Shown piece after piece: positions 43,658 through 52,518 of a stretch of DNA of 64,000 bases. Position 1 is the stretch's first letter. Each line of letters starts with the position of its first letter. The notes under the pieces were generated by a model, which was given only the letters and a program-made list of their open reading frames with translations, was not told where the DNA came from and searched no databases. The stretch is taken from positions 1 through 64,000 of the forward strand of contig NZ_VTVA01000007.1 of the NCBI RefSeq assembly GCF_008638345.1, written 5' to 3'. This DNA is from Pseudomonas saliphila (lineage in GTDB: Bacteria; Pseudomonadota; Gammaproteobacteria; Pseudomonadales; Pseudomonadaceae). The translations under genes were made by a program, and so were the position numbers.

Positions 43658-45028
43658 TCATAGGGGAGGAAGGTCAATGTGGCTGGCCGAGGCGCCAATA
43701 GTTGTGCCGCCAAACACCTGGACGCGTCGCTCAATCTGTGAGGCAAAGAGTGCCAGCAGAGACAGGTCATGTTCGGCGTCAGCTGTGGTCACGAAGCTCT
43801 CGAGCGCCAACTCCATTTCCTGATGGTGGTCAAAGCGCTGGCCGATCAGTGCTTCGGCTTCACGCATGTCCTGGGCTTGCAGCTCCAGCATCATGGCGTC
43901 GGCCTTGCCCAGATATTCCACGATCTTGCGCACGGCGTTCAGCTTGGTCTTCTGGAAGGGGTCAGCCGCTTCGACCTGCTCCACTGCATCGCTCAGCATG
44001 CTCAGCAGTTCGGCGTTGGGTCCCTGTGGTTTGACGGGGGTGGCTGGCGTCTCGATTGCCACGCCCATTGATTCGGCTAGTGCATGTACCACCACGCGGC
44101 GCAGCGCAATGTCGAATTCAATATAGGTATCGTGGGGATCTCCCGGTTTTGGCGTAGCGACCGTCGAGGAGAACTGCATCGTACTGACGGTGGAGAACAG
44201 TAAGGTATGAAACCGCACAACGTCGGGTTCAGGCGGTTCGCCGCTAACCTGCTGGTAATATTCGTAGAGCGCTTTGAAAGGGCCTCCGAGTGGTTCGTAA
44301 TTGTCCCGCATCCGCGCTGATGCCAGGTCGGCCAGCGGGTCGCCGATCATCGCGAACTCGAAATCATAGAGAGTGGTCAGCTTGCCGTTCTCGAACAGAT
44401 ACTGCCCCGAGTCGTACTGTACCAGGCTCGGTTTGCTGCGATGCTGCGGGACGTTGCGGCGCAGCCAGTTGAGGGCAAATTCCAGCAGCGGCTGCGGACG
44501 GGTTTTATTGCGCGCGTAAAGCGGGTAATAGGCATCAAGCCCGGCCAGCGAAATGGCTTCGGCGCCCTCGGGCAGCGCGATGCCCTTGGCCACAAAGTCA
44601 TCCAGTGGCAGCTGGTGCATGGCGACCATGGCGTCTATGTATTGTTTGGCCAGGCTCAGACGCTCAGCGTCGTCGCTGGCGGCGGAAATGTCTCGGGTGC
44701 CGGGTACAGCTTGCATGACGATGGCTAGCGGGTCCTCGCAGAAGCCATAGATATGCGGTACTGGAACGCCCTGCTGACCGAGCAGCGCGAGAATATCCGC
44801 TTCGCGGCGCAGATCATCCGGAAACGGGCTGACATCGCCGCCGCGGTCGCCACGGATGTGTAATTTGAGTATTTCATTGCCCCGCTGCAGATCCATGTTC
44901 CAGGCAGGGCGCCAGCGCGGTAGCCGGTCCGTGCGGATCACCGTGCCGCCGAGTAACGTTTCGATGAAATCCCGTATTTTCTGCTCCATCAACTGGTCGC
45001 TACCGGCATTGTCTAAGGCCATGTTCAT
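43658..45028 (-). CDS. APH-like phosphotransferase-family protein with modified catalytic loop
   Basis: 456 residues from the ATG at 45028 with GGAG 5 nt upstream; the longer frame adds non-family sequence. The kinase-like fold shows in KLHIRGDRGGDV, a catalytic-loop equivalent VQYDSGQYLF (Asp206) and YDFEFAMIGDPLADLA (DFE at 222-224). The usual HGDxxxxN is changed: His is Gln and Asn is Leu. Relatives often have DTGPGQFLF at this site, so it is a subfamily trait. The additional C-terminal helices (about 330-456) are also typical. It could act on a hydroxyacyl-CoA or a sterol-like alcohol. Confidence 0.75.
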   Translation of the reverse strand: MNMALDNAGSDQLMEQKIRDFIETLLGGTVIRTDRLPRWRPAWNMDLQRGNEILKLHIRGDRGGDVSPFPDDLRREADILALLGQQGVPVPHIYGFCEDPLAIVMQAVPGTRDISAASDDAERLSLAKQYIDAMVAMHQLPLDDFVAKGIALPEGAEAISLAGLDAYYPLYARNKTRPQPLLEFALNWLRRNVPQHRSKPSLVQYDSGQYLFENGKLTTLYDFEFAMIGDPLADLASARMRDNYEPLGGPFKALYEYYQQVSGEPPEPDVVRFHTLLFSTVSTMQFSSTVATPKPGDPHDTYIEFDIALRRVVVHALAESMGVAIETPATPVKPQGPNAELLSMLSDAVEQVEAADPFQKTKLNAVRKIVEYLGKADAMMLELQAQDMREAEALIGQRFDHHQEMELALESFVTTADAEHDLSLLALFASQIERRVQVFGGTTIGASASHIDLPPL

Positions 45029-45089
45029 TGTTACTCCAGGAATAAGCTTCTTCGGCCCGACAGCGCCAGGCCGTGTAAATAAAGTGTGT

Positions 45090-45536
45090 TCAGGTCTTTG
45101 GGGTAGCCAATTCCGGTCCGCCAACCTGATCCAGGGATACCCCCTTCTTTTTCGCCAGATCAGCGGTGTCAAGGTATTCGCGCCATGCCGTGATTTTGCC
45201 TTCAGCATTTAGCTCGTAAACCGCGACCATGGAGTGCGGCATCGGTTTGCCGCTGGAGACGGCGTAGTCATCGCGTTCGGTCATGACGATGCTGTCCGAG
45301 GACACGATGTTGCGGATAACGCAGTGGTTGTGGGTGACGTAACTCATTTGCCGCTGGATCTCGTCGCGTAACGCAGCGCGGCCGCGAATCACTGGCCCGC
45401 CGGGCACCCAAAGCTGCCAGACGGCGTCCTCGCTCATCATGTTCAAAATAATGTCCAGCTGCGGTCGCGATGTAGCAGTGCCGTCGCCCCAAGCGGCGCA
45501 GAATTCCCTGATGATCTGTTCTTGTCGTAAGCCCAT
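45090..45536 (-). CDS. SnoaL/limonene-epoxide-hydrolase-like NTF2-fold protein
   Basis: 148 residues. REFCAAWGDG, the hydrophobic strand DAVWQLWVPGG, and VAVYELNAEGKITAWREYLD match the SnoaL/LEH pattern. Arg and Asp of the LEH dyad may correspond to TERDD, while the catalytic Asp in WRDYFD is Glu here (WREYLD). The fold is sound; the epoxide-hydrolase role is not proven. It lies between an SDR and the APH-like gene. Confidence 0.75.
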   Translation of the reverse strand: MGLRQEQIIREFCAAWGDGTATSRPQLDIILNMMSEDAVWQLWVPGGPVIRGRAALRDEIQRQMSYVTHNHCVIRNIVSSDSIVMTERDDYAVSSGKPMPHSMVAVYELNAEGKITAWREYLDTADLAKKKGVSLDQVGGPELATPKT

Positions 45537-45572
45537 GGCATAAGTCTCGTTGGAGTAGGTTGAGGTTCGTGC

Positions 45573-46370
45573 TCAGAGGTAGGCGCGGACGACCGGGACC
45601 ATGGGCGTTCCGCAACTCATGCCGCCGTCGACACGCATCAGGGCGCCGTTCACATAGCGCGCCTCATCCGAGGCGAGGAACAGCGCCATATTGGCGATAT
45701 CTTCCGGCTCACCCAGCTGTGGCACGTTCTGCAAGTCGAGGAAGGCGCGGGTCATCTCTCCATTGGCCCAGCCTTCAAGCGCAGCGGTACGGATCACGCC
45801 GGGCAGGATCGCGTTACAGCGAATGCCCTGCTTGCCGAAGGTGGCGGCGATGGTTTGCACATACCAGTTGAGTGCCGCTTTGGACGCGCCGTAACTGAAT
45901 TGGGCGACTTCCCCGGCAATCGAACTGGTGGACGAGGTGAAGATGATTGAGCCGGAGGCTTGCTCCAGCATGTGGGGCAGGGCGTGCTTGCAGGCAAGCA
46001 CGCCACCCAGCACGTTGACGCGCATGTTGGCGTGGAACAGCTCTTCATTGAAGTTGATGAAGTCCACATCCCGCGCTGTTTCGGGATTCTTGTTGACGGC
46101 GTTGTTGAAGAGGATGTCGATGCGGCCGTAGGTCTCGATGGTGGTGGCTATCATCTGCTTGATATGTGCCTCCTGGCCGACATCGACCTTGAGCGCCGTC
46201 GCTTTGTTACCCGCCGCCGTGATGCTGTGCACGACGCGCTCCGCGGCGTCGGCGTACAAATCAGTCACCACAACCTTGGCGCCCTGGGCGGCAAATGTGA
46301 TGGCGCTGGCGCGGCCAATACCGCTTCCGGCGCCGGTGATCACGGCTACTTTTCCTGCAAGTCTGTTCAT
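45573..46370 (-). CDS. SDR-family oxidoreductase
   Basis: 265 residues. TGAGSGIGRASAITFAAQGA, FNNAVNKNPE, FTSSTSSIAGE and FSYGASKAALNWY give a complete SDR set with Tyr-x3-Lys. GGAGG lies before the ATG. VNGALMRVDGGMSCG is the usual C-terminal strand. It is 30 bp after the DUF1329 gene and 36 bp before the SnoaL gene, so part of one minus-strand operon. Confidence 0.87.
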   Translation of the reverse strand: MNRLAGKVAVITGAGSGIGRASAITFAAQGAKVVVTDLYADAAERVVHSITAAGNKATALKVDVGQEAHIKQMIATTIETYGRIDILFNNAVNKNPETARDVDFINFNEELFHANMRVNVLGGVLACKHALPHMLEQASGSIIFTSSTSSIAGEVAQFSYGASKAALNWYVQTIAATFGKQGIRCNAILPGVIRTAALEGWANGEMTRAFLDLQNVPQLGEPEDIANMALFLASDEARYVNGALMRVDGGMSCGTPMVPVVRAYL

Positions 46371-46400
46371 GGAAACCTCCAGTCTGGAATCAGAAACGCT

Positions 46401-47750
46401 TTAACGGCTCTGGCCTGCGGCGATGGTTTGTGGATTGGCTTCACGCTCCATGATCGGCGCCTCGCGGTAGCGTGTAGGGCCGTTGCCGAACATGCCGTAC
46501 TGGCTGCGAGTGAAGTCATACAGCGAATAGGAGTCCTGCTGCGGATTATTCGGGATGCCATAAGCCTGAATGTTGTATTGCGCGCCCGAGCGGAACATCT
46601 CGCCGCTGTCATCCCAGGCGTCGTACAAGGCCGCGCCGAAGGTATCTTCGTCAATGTAGTAACGGCGGGATTTCTGCGCGTGCCGCACACCTTCCTTGCG
46701 CTCAGCGGAAACAACCCAGGCGCGGTGCAGCTCCCAGCGCTCGCAAGCCGGGTTGATGTGGTTTTCCATCAGCTTGGTGTCCATGTCGCAACCCCACTTC
46801 AACTCGTAGTTGCTGTAGGGCAGGAACATTTCCCTCTTGCCTTCCAGCGTCCAGCTGAAGCGATCCATTTTGCCGGAGAATAGAAAGATCTCGTCGTAGA
46901 AGGACACACTGCCGAACGCGGCATTGGGCGTGTCGTAGGAAAACTCTGGCGCTTTGCGGATGCGCCGCTGCCCAGTCGAATAGCTCCAGGCATAGCGATC
47001 ATTTTCCACTGGATCGAGGTGATCCCAATAACCGGAGGCGGTGCCCGCGGTGCGAGCCGGGGCAACGATGCGTGACCAGATCCGACTGGCAATTTTCGGG
47101 TCACGTCCTTCCACATCCAGTTGATAGAAGGGTTTTTCACCGGTGGAGCGATTGGTGTTGGTCAAGGTCACGCGACCCTGATTGACCACATAGGCGCTAT
47201 GATTCCAGTCCCAACCGTTGATGCCTTGATAGTTGAGTAGATAATTCCACATGGCCTGCTCGCCGCTCTGCGGAATCGGAAAGGGCAGCCCGCCACGGCA
47301 GGCTTCACTGACGGATAAACCGGCGTGCAGCGATTGGCACTCCGGGTTGCCCGCGTTATTCACAGTTGCCGCTAGAAAGGACTCGGGGAACGCTGCCGTA
47401 CGGTGGGTCGGATAGATGTCCATGTAATAGGTATCCGGGTACTGCTTGAGCAGCTTCATTTGCCCGGCGGAGAGCTGGTCGGCAAATTCGTCGGCGTTCT
47501 CGGCGCTGATGCGAAACAGCGGCTCTTCGTCGGCGAACGGATTCGGCCAGGATCCGTCGGCTGGCTTCAGGCTGGCGGGCACCTCCAGGCCGCCGGTGTA
47601 AGCGGGAATGGTACCGGCCGCATTACCTGCGGCTATCGCACCAAAGCGGGTAAGGTCCTGGCCCAGGTCATCGGCGGTCCATGTCTCGTTACCCAGCGCC
47701 GAGGTAGCTATGACCGCGAGCAGGCTGATTGCAATCTGATTCATCTTCAT
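46401..47750 (-). CDS. DUF1329-family periplasmic protein
   Basis: 449 residues with signal MKMNQIAISLLAVIATSALG. Family motifs are YMDIYPTHRTAAFP, GGLPFPIPQSGEQAMW, YSTGQRRIRKAPEFS, KREMFLPYSNYELKW and RRYYIDEDTFGAALYDAWDD. It is the most divergent of the four copies. GGAG precedes the ATG. It follows the DUF1302 gene at 47793 in one operon, as the pair at 28205-31254 does. Confidence 0.86.
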   Translation of the reverse strand: MKMNQIAISLLAVIATSALGNETWTADDLGQDLTRFGAIAAGNAAGTIPAYTGGLEVPASLKPADGSWPNPFADEEPLFRISAENADEFADQLSAGQMKLLKQYPDTYYMDIYPTHRTAAFPESFLAATVNNAGNPECQSLHAGLSVSEACRGGLPFPIPQSGEQAMWNYLLNYQGINGWDWNHSAYVVNQGRVTLTNTNRSTGEKPFYQLDVEGRDPKIASRIWSRIVAPARTAGTASGYWDHLDPVENDRYAWSYSTGQRRIRKAPEFSYDTPNAAFGSVSFYDEIFLFSGKMDRFSWTLEGKREMFLPYSNYELKWGCDMDTKLMENHINPACERWELHRAWVVSAERKEGVRHAQKSRRYYIDEDTFGAALYDAWDDSGEMFRSGAQYNIQAYGIPNNPQQDSYSLYDFTRSQYGMFGNGPTRYREAPIMEREANPQTIAAGQSR

Positions 47751-47792
47751 GGAGTACTCCCAATTTTATTGTTATGTCTGACGGTTGTTGGC

Positions 47793-49454
47793 CTAGAACG
47801 CAGTGCTCAGGGTCAACGATACCCAGTCACGATCGGAGAGGCCGATGCTGCCGTTACCCCCTACCACGGTGTTCCCTACGCCTGGAACATTGCGGGTGAT
47901 GGTGTCGGAGCCATAGCCGATGTAAGACAGGCTGATGTCGTAGCGCTCGTCCAGCACGCCTTTGATGCCCACCTTGAAGTTGTAATCGCCCTCGTTGCCA
48001 CCGCCGGTGGCAGCATTGCCGGAAAGACCGTAGTTGAGGCTCATCGGCGCGGAGATATTCCAGCCGGGCAGAGCGCCTAGCCACTGAGGGGTAAAGTTGA
48101 TCGCCAGCCCGGCATAGTTGCGGGTAGCACAACCCCAGTCCTTATCCTGGTCGACACAGCCGCCATAACCTTCGCCGCGGAACTGATCGGCGTTCTCGGT
48201 TACTTTGTCCAGATGGCTATAGGCGACCTCGGTAATCAGCGAGCCGGTGTCCCAAAGCGGTGTGGAAGGCAGCAGCCAGAGCGCGTTAGCGACCATGTGC
48301 CAGGTGTCGCCTCGCGCGCCTTGGTTGTCTGCCAGATCGAAAGAGCTGGAAATCAGCGAAGCGTTTTCGCGATACGACAGGTCAACACCCACCGACGCGC
48401 CGCCGAGTACCGGACCCGCTGACCAGCTCAAGCCGTAGAGCTTGATGTCTTCGGCGTAGATATAACGGGCAGAGCTGGGTCCGGTTTGCAGGCCCCAGGG
48501 GGTGTAGTCATCGAACTCCCGGTAGAACGCGCTGATATCCGACTGCATGAAGTCGAGGCTGTACCGCGCCATGACGCCCCAGTTGCCGCGGTTGTCAGGT
48601 TCGAGCGGGTCTTCGATGGGAAAGGCAAAGCCGGGCGCAACGGGCAGGCGATCCGGGCCTTGCAGAGCAACATCGGCGGATGCCAGATAGGTTCCCCCTT
48701 CAGGTGCTCGCGTCGAATCCCATTCCAGGAAATATTGTGCTGCGAGAGAAAGTCGATCAGTCACCTGAGCCTGGCCGGAGAGCTGTGCCAGAGGCAGGAA
48801 TATCTCGCGGGTTTCGGTGCCGGGGTTTGCCTGGGCTTTGCGGCCATCCAGGGGAGCTTGTGCGTAGGACACGGCATGGCCGGGAATCAATAGTCCATTG
48901 CCCCAGTAGAGGGTATGGCGTCCGGCGCGAAGACTGACAGGCGCATCGCCTACATAGAACCGGGTGAATAAAAAGGCATCGAGGAGTTCACCGCTCAAGC
49001 CTCGGTGGTAGCGCTTGGTATGGGAAGAATACCGGTCGTCGAAATAACTGGTGGTGCTCGGGCCGGCAGGCGCACCAGGATAATAAACGTTGCCCGGATT
49101 GGTCTCGACGTCGGTATCGGCGTAGGCGCGGTCATACCAGGCCGCACCGCTGATGCGCAGGCCGTGGTCTCTTTTATAGGCCAGCTCGAACTCGCTCATC
49201 ACGTCCAGGCGATTGGTCACCACATCACCCCGATCAAACTTGTAGTTCGATTCGTCGTAGGTGGCGTTGTTGCCGAGCGCGTTATCGCGGCCCTCGCCGC
49301 GGACGCCCAGGTTGTAGCGAATGGTGTTGTCCCAGCGGCCGATCAAGTCGGGATTACCGGTATCGAATTCTGCTGCCTGAATACTGCTGACACAGGCAAG
49401 CGAGACTGAGAGTCCTACAGCCTTGCTGAGTAATGACAACTCTGGCTTGAACAT
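47793..49454 (-). CDS. DUF1302-family outer-membrane protein
   Basis: 553 residues. The signal peptide ends SIQAA near 29 and the mature chain starts EFDTGNPDLIGRWDNTIRYN, the DUF1302 hallmark. FLFTRFYVGDAPVSLRAGRH and a C-terminal Phe (LTLSTAF) support a barrel in the outer membrane. It is clearly paralogous to the protein at 28205. It heads the minus-strand operon with DUF1329, SDR, SnoaL, APH-like, SDR and MFS genes. Confidence 0.85.
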   Translation of the reverse strand: MFKPELSLLSKAVGLSVSLACVSSIQAAEFDTGNPDLIGRWDNTIRYNLGVRGEGRDNALGNNATYDESNYKFDRGDVVTNRLDVMSEFELAYKRDHGLRISGAAWYDRAYADTDVETNPGNVYYPGAPAGPSTTSYFDDRYSSHTKRYHRGLSGELLDAFLFTRFYVGDAPVSLRAGRHTLYWGNGLLIPGHAVSYAQAPLDGRKAQANPGTETREIFLPLAQLSGQAQVTDRLSLAAQYFLEWDSTRAPEGGTYLASADVALQGPDRLPVAPGFAFPIEDPLEPDNRGNWGVMARYSLDFMQSDISAFYREFDDYTPWGLQTGPSSARYIYAEDIKLYGLSWSAGPVLGGASVGVDLSYRENASLISSSFDLADNQGARGDTWHMVANALWLLPSTPLWDTGSLITEVAYSHLDKVTENADQFRGEGYGGCVDQDKDWGCATRNYAGLAINFTPQWLGALPGWNISAPMSLNYGLSGNAATGGGNEGDYNFKVGIKGVLDERYDISLSYIGYGSDTITRNVPGVGNTVVGGNGSIGLSDRDWVSLTLSTAF

Positions 49455-49653
49455 TGAGCTTCTCCGTTGATCTTGTTTTTATAATCTGACCGTTGTCAGT
49501 AGACGTCACGGGGGCGGAGGGGACAACGCGTAGGGCTATCGCTGAACTGTCTGTACCTATCGATGAACTGCGTTCGGCGCTGAACCCGGCCAAGTTGCTG
49601 GGCGAAGCGAGGTCAGTAAGAGCAACCCGGCCTCGCCTTTTCAATAGCCAGCC

Positions 49654-50562
49654 TCAGCTCTCCTGTAGCCAAGTATCCATGGCTTGCCAGACCTGCAGTC
49701 TTGAGGAAGCCATGTTGTGCATATGGGCGGCGCGGCCGATGAGAGTGACCGTGCTGTGAGAGGCGAGAGGATAGAATGCTGCTTCGCGCTGCGGGTCAGG
49801 GCTGACATCGACTTCGCCGTACAGCAGCATGACCGGGCAACCAATGGCCGCGGCTTCGCGCGTCACGGAACCAGGGGTAAGTGCAGCCAATGCGAGAGTT
49901 ACAGGCGTCAGGCCGGCGTGCTGATCATCACGTTCGATCAGCTGCTCCGGCACATCAGGCAGGTGAAACAAGCCGCGCATGGGTTGCCGGTCAGTTGCGA
50001 TGTAACCGCCCGCAGCAAGACCTGCTTGCACGCTGGCTACGTCAGTGTCACCAAGCTCCAGAGGCAGGTTGCTCCACCCAGCAACGATCAGTCGCTCAAA
50101 GCTTTGGAAGCGCCCTTGTTGATAAACCGACAGCATCCCGCCCATCGAATGGCCCAGGCCGGACACACGCAGCTTGCTATGCGGTGGCAGTTGCAGCCAT
50201 TCACCGTCCAGCAGGGCGACAGCGGTTTGCCGCGCCGCAAAGTCGCTGGCAGCGGCAATCACCTCCAGCGTCAGTTGTTTTTCAGGTTCGGGTTTGCTGC
50301 TGTTGCCCATTCCGAGGGTGTCCAGCGCCAACACCAGATAGCCGCGTTCGGTCATGCATCTGGCGAAACTGTAGGAGTGGTCCAGATAGCTCGGATGGTA
50401 GTACTTACCGGAACAGCTGCCGCCATGCAGGCACACCAGCAAGTCAACCGGGCGTTCGGTCGCTATTGCTTCGTCTGGGGCGAACAATGAACCCGACAGG
50501 GTAACGGGTACGGAATAGGGTGTGAGATGGCTGACATTCCACGTCAGTTTGATTTGCCGCAT
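49654..50562 (-). CDS. Alpha/beta hydrolase
   Basis: 302 residues from the ATG at 50562, with AAGGAA 7 nt upstream. The nucleophile elbow is GHSMGG with Ser139; CLHGGSCSGKYYHPSY gives the oxyanion region; GEVDVSPDP holds the likely acid and AAHMHN the His. No signal peptide. It may hydrolyse an ester, lactone or a meta-cleavage product. An intrinsic terminator of the upstream DUF1329 gene stands just before its ribosome site. Confidence 0.85.
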   Translation of the reverse strand: MRQIKLTWNVSHLTPYSVPVTLSGSLFAPDEAIATERPVDLLVCLHGGSCSGKYYHPSYLDHSYSFARCMTERGYLVLALDTLGMGNSSKPEPEKQLTLEVIAAASDFAARQTAVALLDGEWLQLPPHSKLRVSGLGHSMGGMLSVYQQGRFQSFERLIVAGWSNLPLELGDTDVASVQAGLAAGGYIATDRQPMRGLFHLPDVPEQLIERDDQHAGLTPVTLALAALTPGSVTREAAAIGCPVMLLYGEVDVSPDPQREAAFYPLASHSTVTLIGRAAHMHNMASSRLQVWQAMDTWLQES

Positions 50563-50580
50563 GGGTCGATTCCTTATTGC

Positions 50581-50620
50581 AAAGAAAAAGCCCTTCAGCT
50601 GCGAATGCAACTGAAGGGCT
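50581..50620 (-). terminator. Intrinsic terminator between DUF1329 and hydrolase genes
   Basis: On the minus strand AGCCCTTCAG and CTGAAGGGCT form a 10-bp perfect stem with a 12-nt loop, followed by TTTTTCTTT. It begins 14 bp after the DUF1329 stop. The hydrolase ribosome site follows within 15 nt, so hydrolase expression likely depends on partial readthrough. Confidence 0.8.
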
Positions 50621-50634
50621 CTCGGGTCGTTCAA

Positions 50635-51993
50635 TTAGCGCTGTGATTCACGGGATACGATCGCTTCCGGATTCAGCTCTCGCTCACTCCTGGCTTCGGT
50701 CAACACACGATAACCGCCGTCCATGCCGTCGTTGATAATCCCGTACATACCCTTATTGAAATCAAATATGGTGTGCTTAACGATGTAGGGGATGTCGTGA
50801 TCGTAAAACTGCACACCGCCCATCATCATCGAGCGATACAGCTCACCATTCTGGTCCCATGCGTCGTACAGGCCGGCTCCATAGGTGTCTTCGTCAAGAT
50901 AGTAAGTGCGCTTGCTGTAAACGTGACGCATGCCAGGCTTGAGCGTTGCTTCAACTTCCCAGACGCGATGCTTCTCCCAGCGCTCGCATTCCGGATTAGC
51001 ATGTGAGGTCTTGAACTGATCATCGCAGTTGAAGTAGAACTTGTAGGCGTTGTAAGGAATCAGCATCTCTTTTCTGCCAATCAGTTTGAAATCAAACCGG
51101 TCCTGCACGCCAGAGAACATGAAGAGTTCGTCGAACAGCTCCAGACCACCCATGCTACCGACCGGCGTGTCGTAATTGAATTCCGGGGCCAATTTCACGC
51201 GGCGCTGGCCTGGCGTGTAGCTCCACGCACGACGTGGCTGCTGGGTCGGGTCAAGGAAGTCCATCAGGCCTGTCAGTTCTCCGGCCTTGCGCGCAGGCGC
51301 TTTGGTTAGGGAATAGACGCGGTAGAACAATTCCGGATCGCGACCGGGAACGTCGATCTGGTAATAAGGGCGCTCGACGAAGGTCGACTGGGTAGCTGTA
51401 CGAGTAACGGTACCGTTGCGGTCTACTACCCAAGTATTGGAAGCGGAGGTAGTGGTTCCGTATTTACCGTCGTTGTATCGCACCAACAGGTTCCACATCA
51501 TCTCGTTTCCGGTATTCGCAATTGGGAAGGGAATCCCTCCGCGGCAGTCGGTTTCAATTGCCAGACCTTCCTTATAAGTTTCGCAGGTAGTGGCGTTACG
51601 GATGGTTGCGTCCATCACTTCCTTCGGATAGGCCGCTGTCCGGTGGGATGGATAAATGTCCATGTAATACTCGGGATTGCGCTGCAGCACTTCCTTCTGC
51701 CCGGCACTCAGCAGATCGGCATACTCCGCCATATTGGCCGAGGTAATGCGATACAGGGGCTCTTCGTCTTTGAACGGGTCCACCCAGAAACCGCTGTCTG
51801 GCTGGAAGCCTTCCGGAGCGTCGCGCAGCCCGCCTTCATAGGGAGGAATTGAACCGTCCGCATTGCCCGCTTGAATGGCTCCTACCGCCGTCAGGCTTTG
51901 CCCTAACTTCTCTGCCTCTTCGGGGCTCACAGCCGCAAGGGAGGCGGCAGATAGCCCGCCCAGCAACAAACCGATAGCAATATTCAGTTTCAT
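50635..51993 (-). CDS. DUF1329-family periplasmic protein
   Basis: 452 residues with signal MKLNIAIGLLLGGLSAASLA. It is very close to the copy at 29887: PPYEGGLRDAPEGFQPDSGF, YMDIYPSHRTAAYP, PFPIANTGNEMMW, RRAWSYTPGQRRVKLAPEFN and KRTYYLDEDTYGAGLYDAWD. GGAG lies before the ATG. It has no DUF1302 partner next to it and ends in an intrinsic terminator. Divergent from the flavoprotein/P450 operon. Confidence 0.87.
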   Translation of the reverse strand: MKLNIAIGLLLGGLSAASLAAVSPEEAEKLGQSLTAVGAIQAGNADGSIPPYEGGLRDAPEGFQPDSGFWVDPFKDEEPLYRITSANMAEYADLLSAGQKEVLQRNPEYYMDIYPSHRTAAYPKEVMDATIRNATTCETYKEGLAIETDCRGGIPFPIANTGNEMMWNLLVRYNDGKYGTTTSASNTWVVDRNGTVTRTATQSTFVERPYYQIDVPGRDPELFYRVYSLTKAPARKAGELTGLMDFLDPTQQPRRAWSYTPGQRRVKLAPEFNYDTPVGSMGGLELFDELFMFSGVQDRFDFKLIGRKEMLIPYNAYKFYFNCDDQFKTSHANPECERWEKHRVWEVEATLKPGMRHVYSKRTYYLDEDTYGAGLYDAWDQNGELYRSMMMGGVQFYDHDIPYIVKHTIFDFNKGMYGIINDGMDGGYRVLTEARSERELNPEAIVSRESQR

Positions 51994-52518
51994 GAACGTT
52001 CTCCGTTATTGATGTTGTTAGAACGAGATTTGCTGGAGCAAAGCCGGCCATAGTTGGAGCTGGACTGACCCAGAGCTCCGCGACCATCGCAAGTGTTCCA
52101 TGATTGATTGGGGGCAGTGATGGGAAAGCGTGGGCTGCACTGGCCGAGCAGCGTCTGAAAAGACGCTGTTAAACGTGCTGACCATGACAAGCGTCCGGAT
52201 TGATCCAGATCTGTGCTCATTTTTCTGTCCTTTTATTTTTATTTTTTACCGGCTAATGCTTTCAACGCAGCGTAGAAGGACGTCGGATAAGTCATTCGAA
52301 CTGTCAGCAATGCCTGAGTAAACCGTAGCAGAGATCTTTGTTTAATTCCATATGCAGATTAATATTCTGCAATTAGAACTGTAAATGCTATGGTAAAAAC
52401 ACACCTGCTGGCGAAATCGGTGAGCAGTGCCAATCGTTTTACTGAGGGTAAAACGGTTGCGCAGCACCTGGGCGAGCTTTGTTATAGGGTGCTCACCAGC
52501 TTGAAAAGGGATACAACC
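51994..52518. promoter_or_regulatory. Divergent region between DUF1329 and flavoprotein genes
   Basis: The spacer has no confident gene. Leftward it holds a 76-codon minus frame (51990-52220) with AAGGA before its ATG that overlaps the DUF1329 start, and a perfect 7-bp hairpin (52150-52167). Rightward it holds the palindrome TGCAGA-7 nt-TCTGCA (52353-52371). Two nested inverted repeats follow: GGTGAGCA (52419-52426)/TGCTCACC (52490-52497) outside CGTTTTAC (52435-52442)/GTAAAACG (52448-52455). A long structured leader for the flavoprotein mRNA is likely. Confidence 0.5.
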
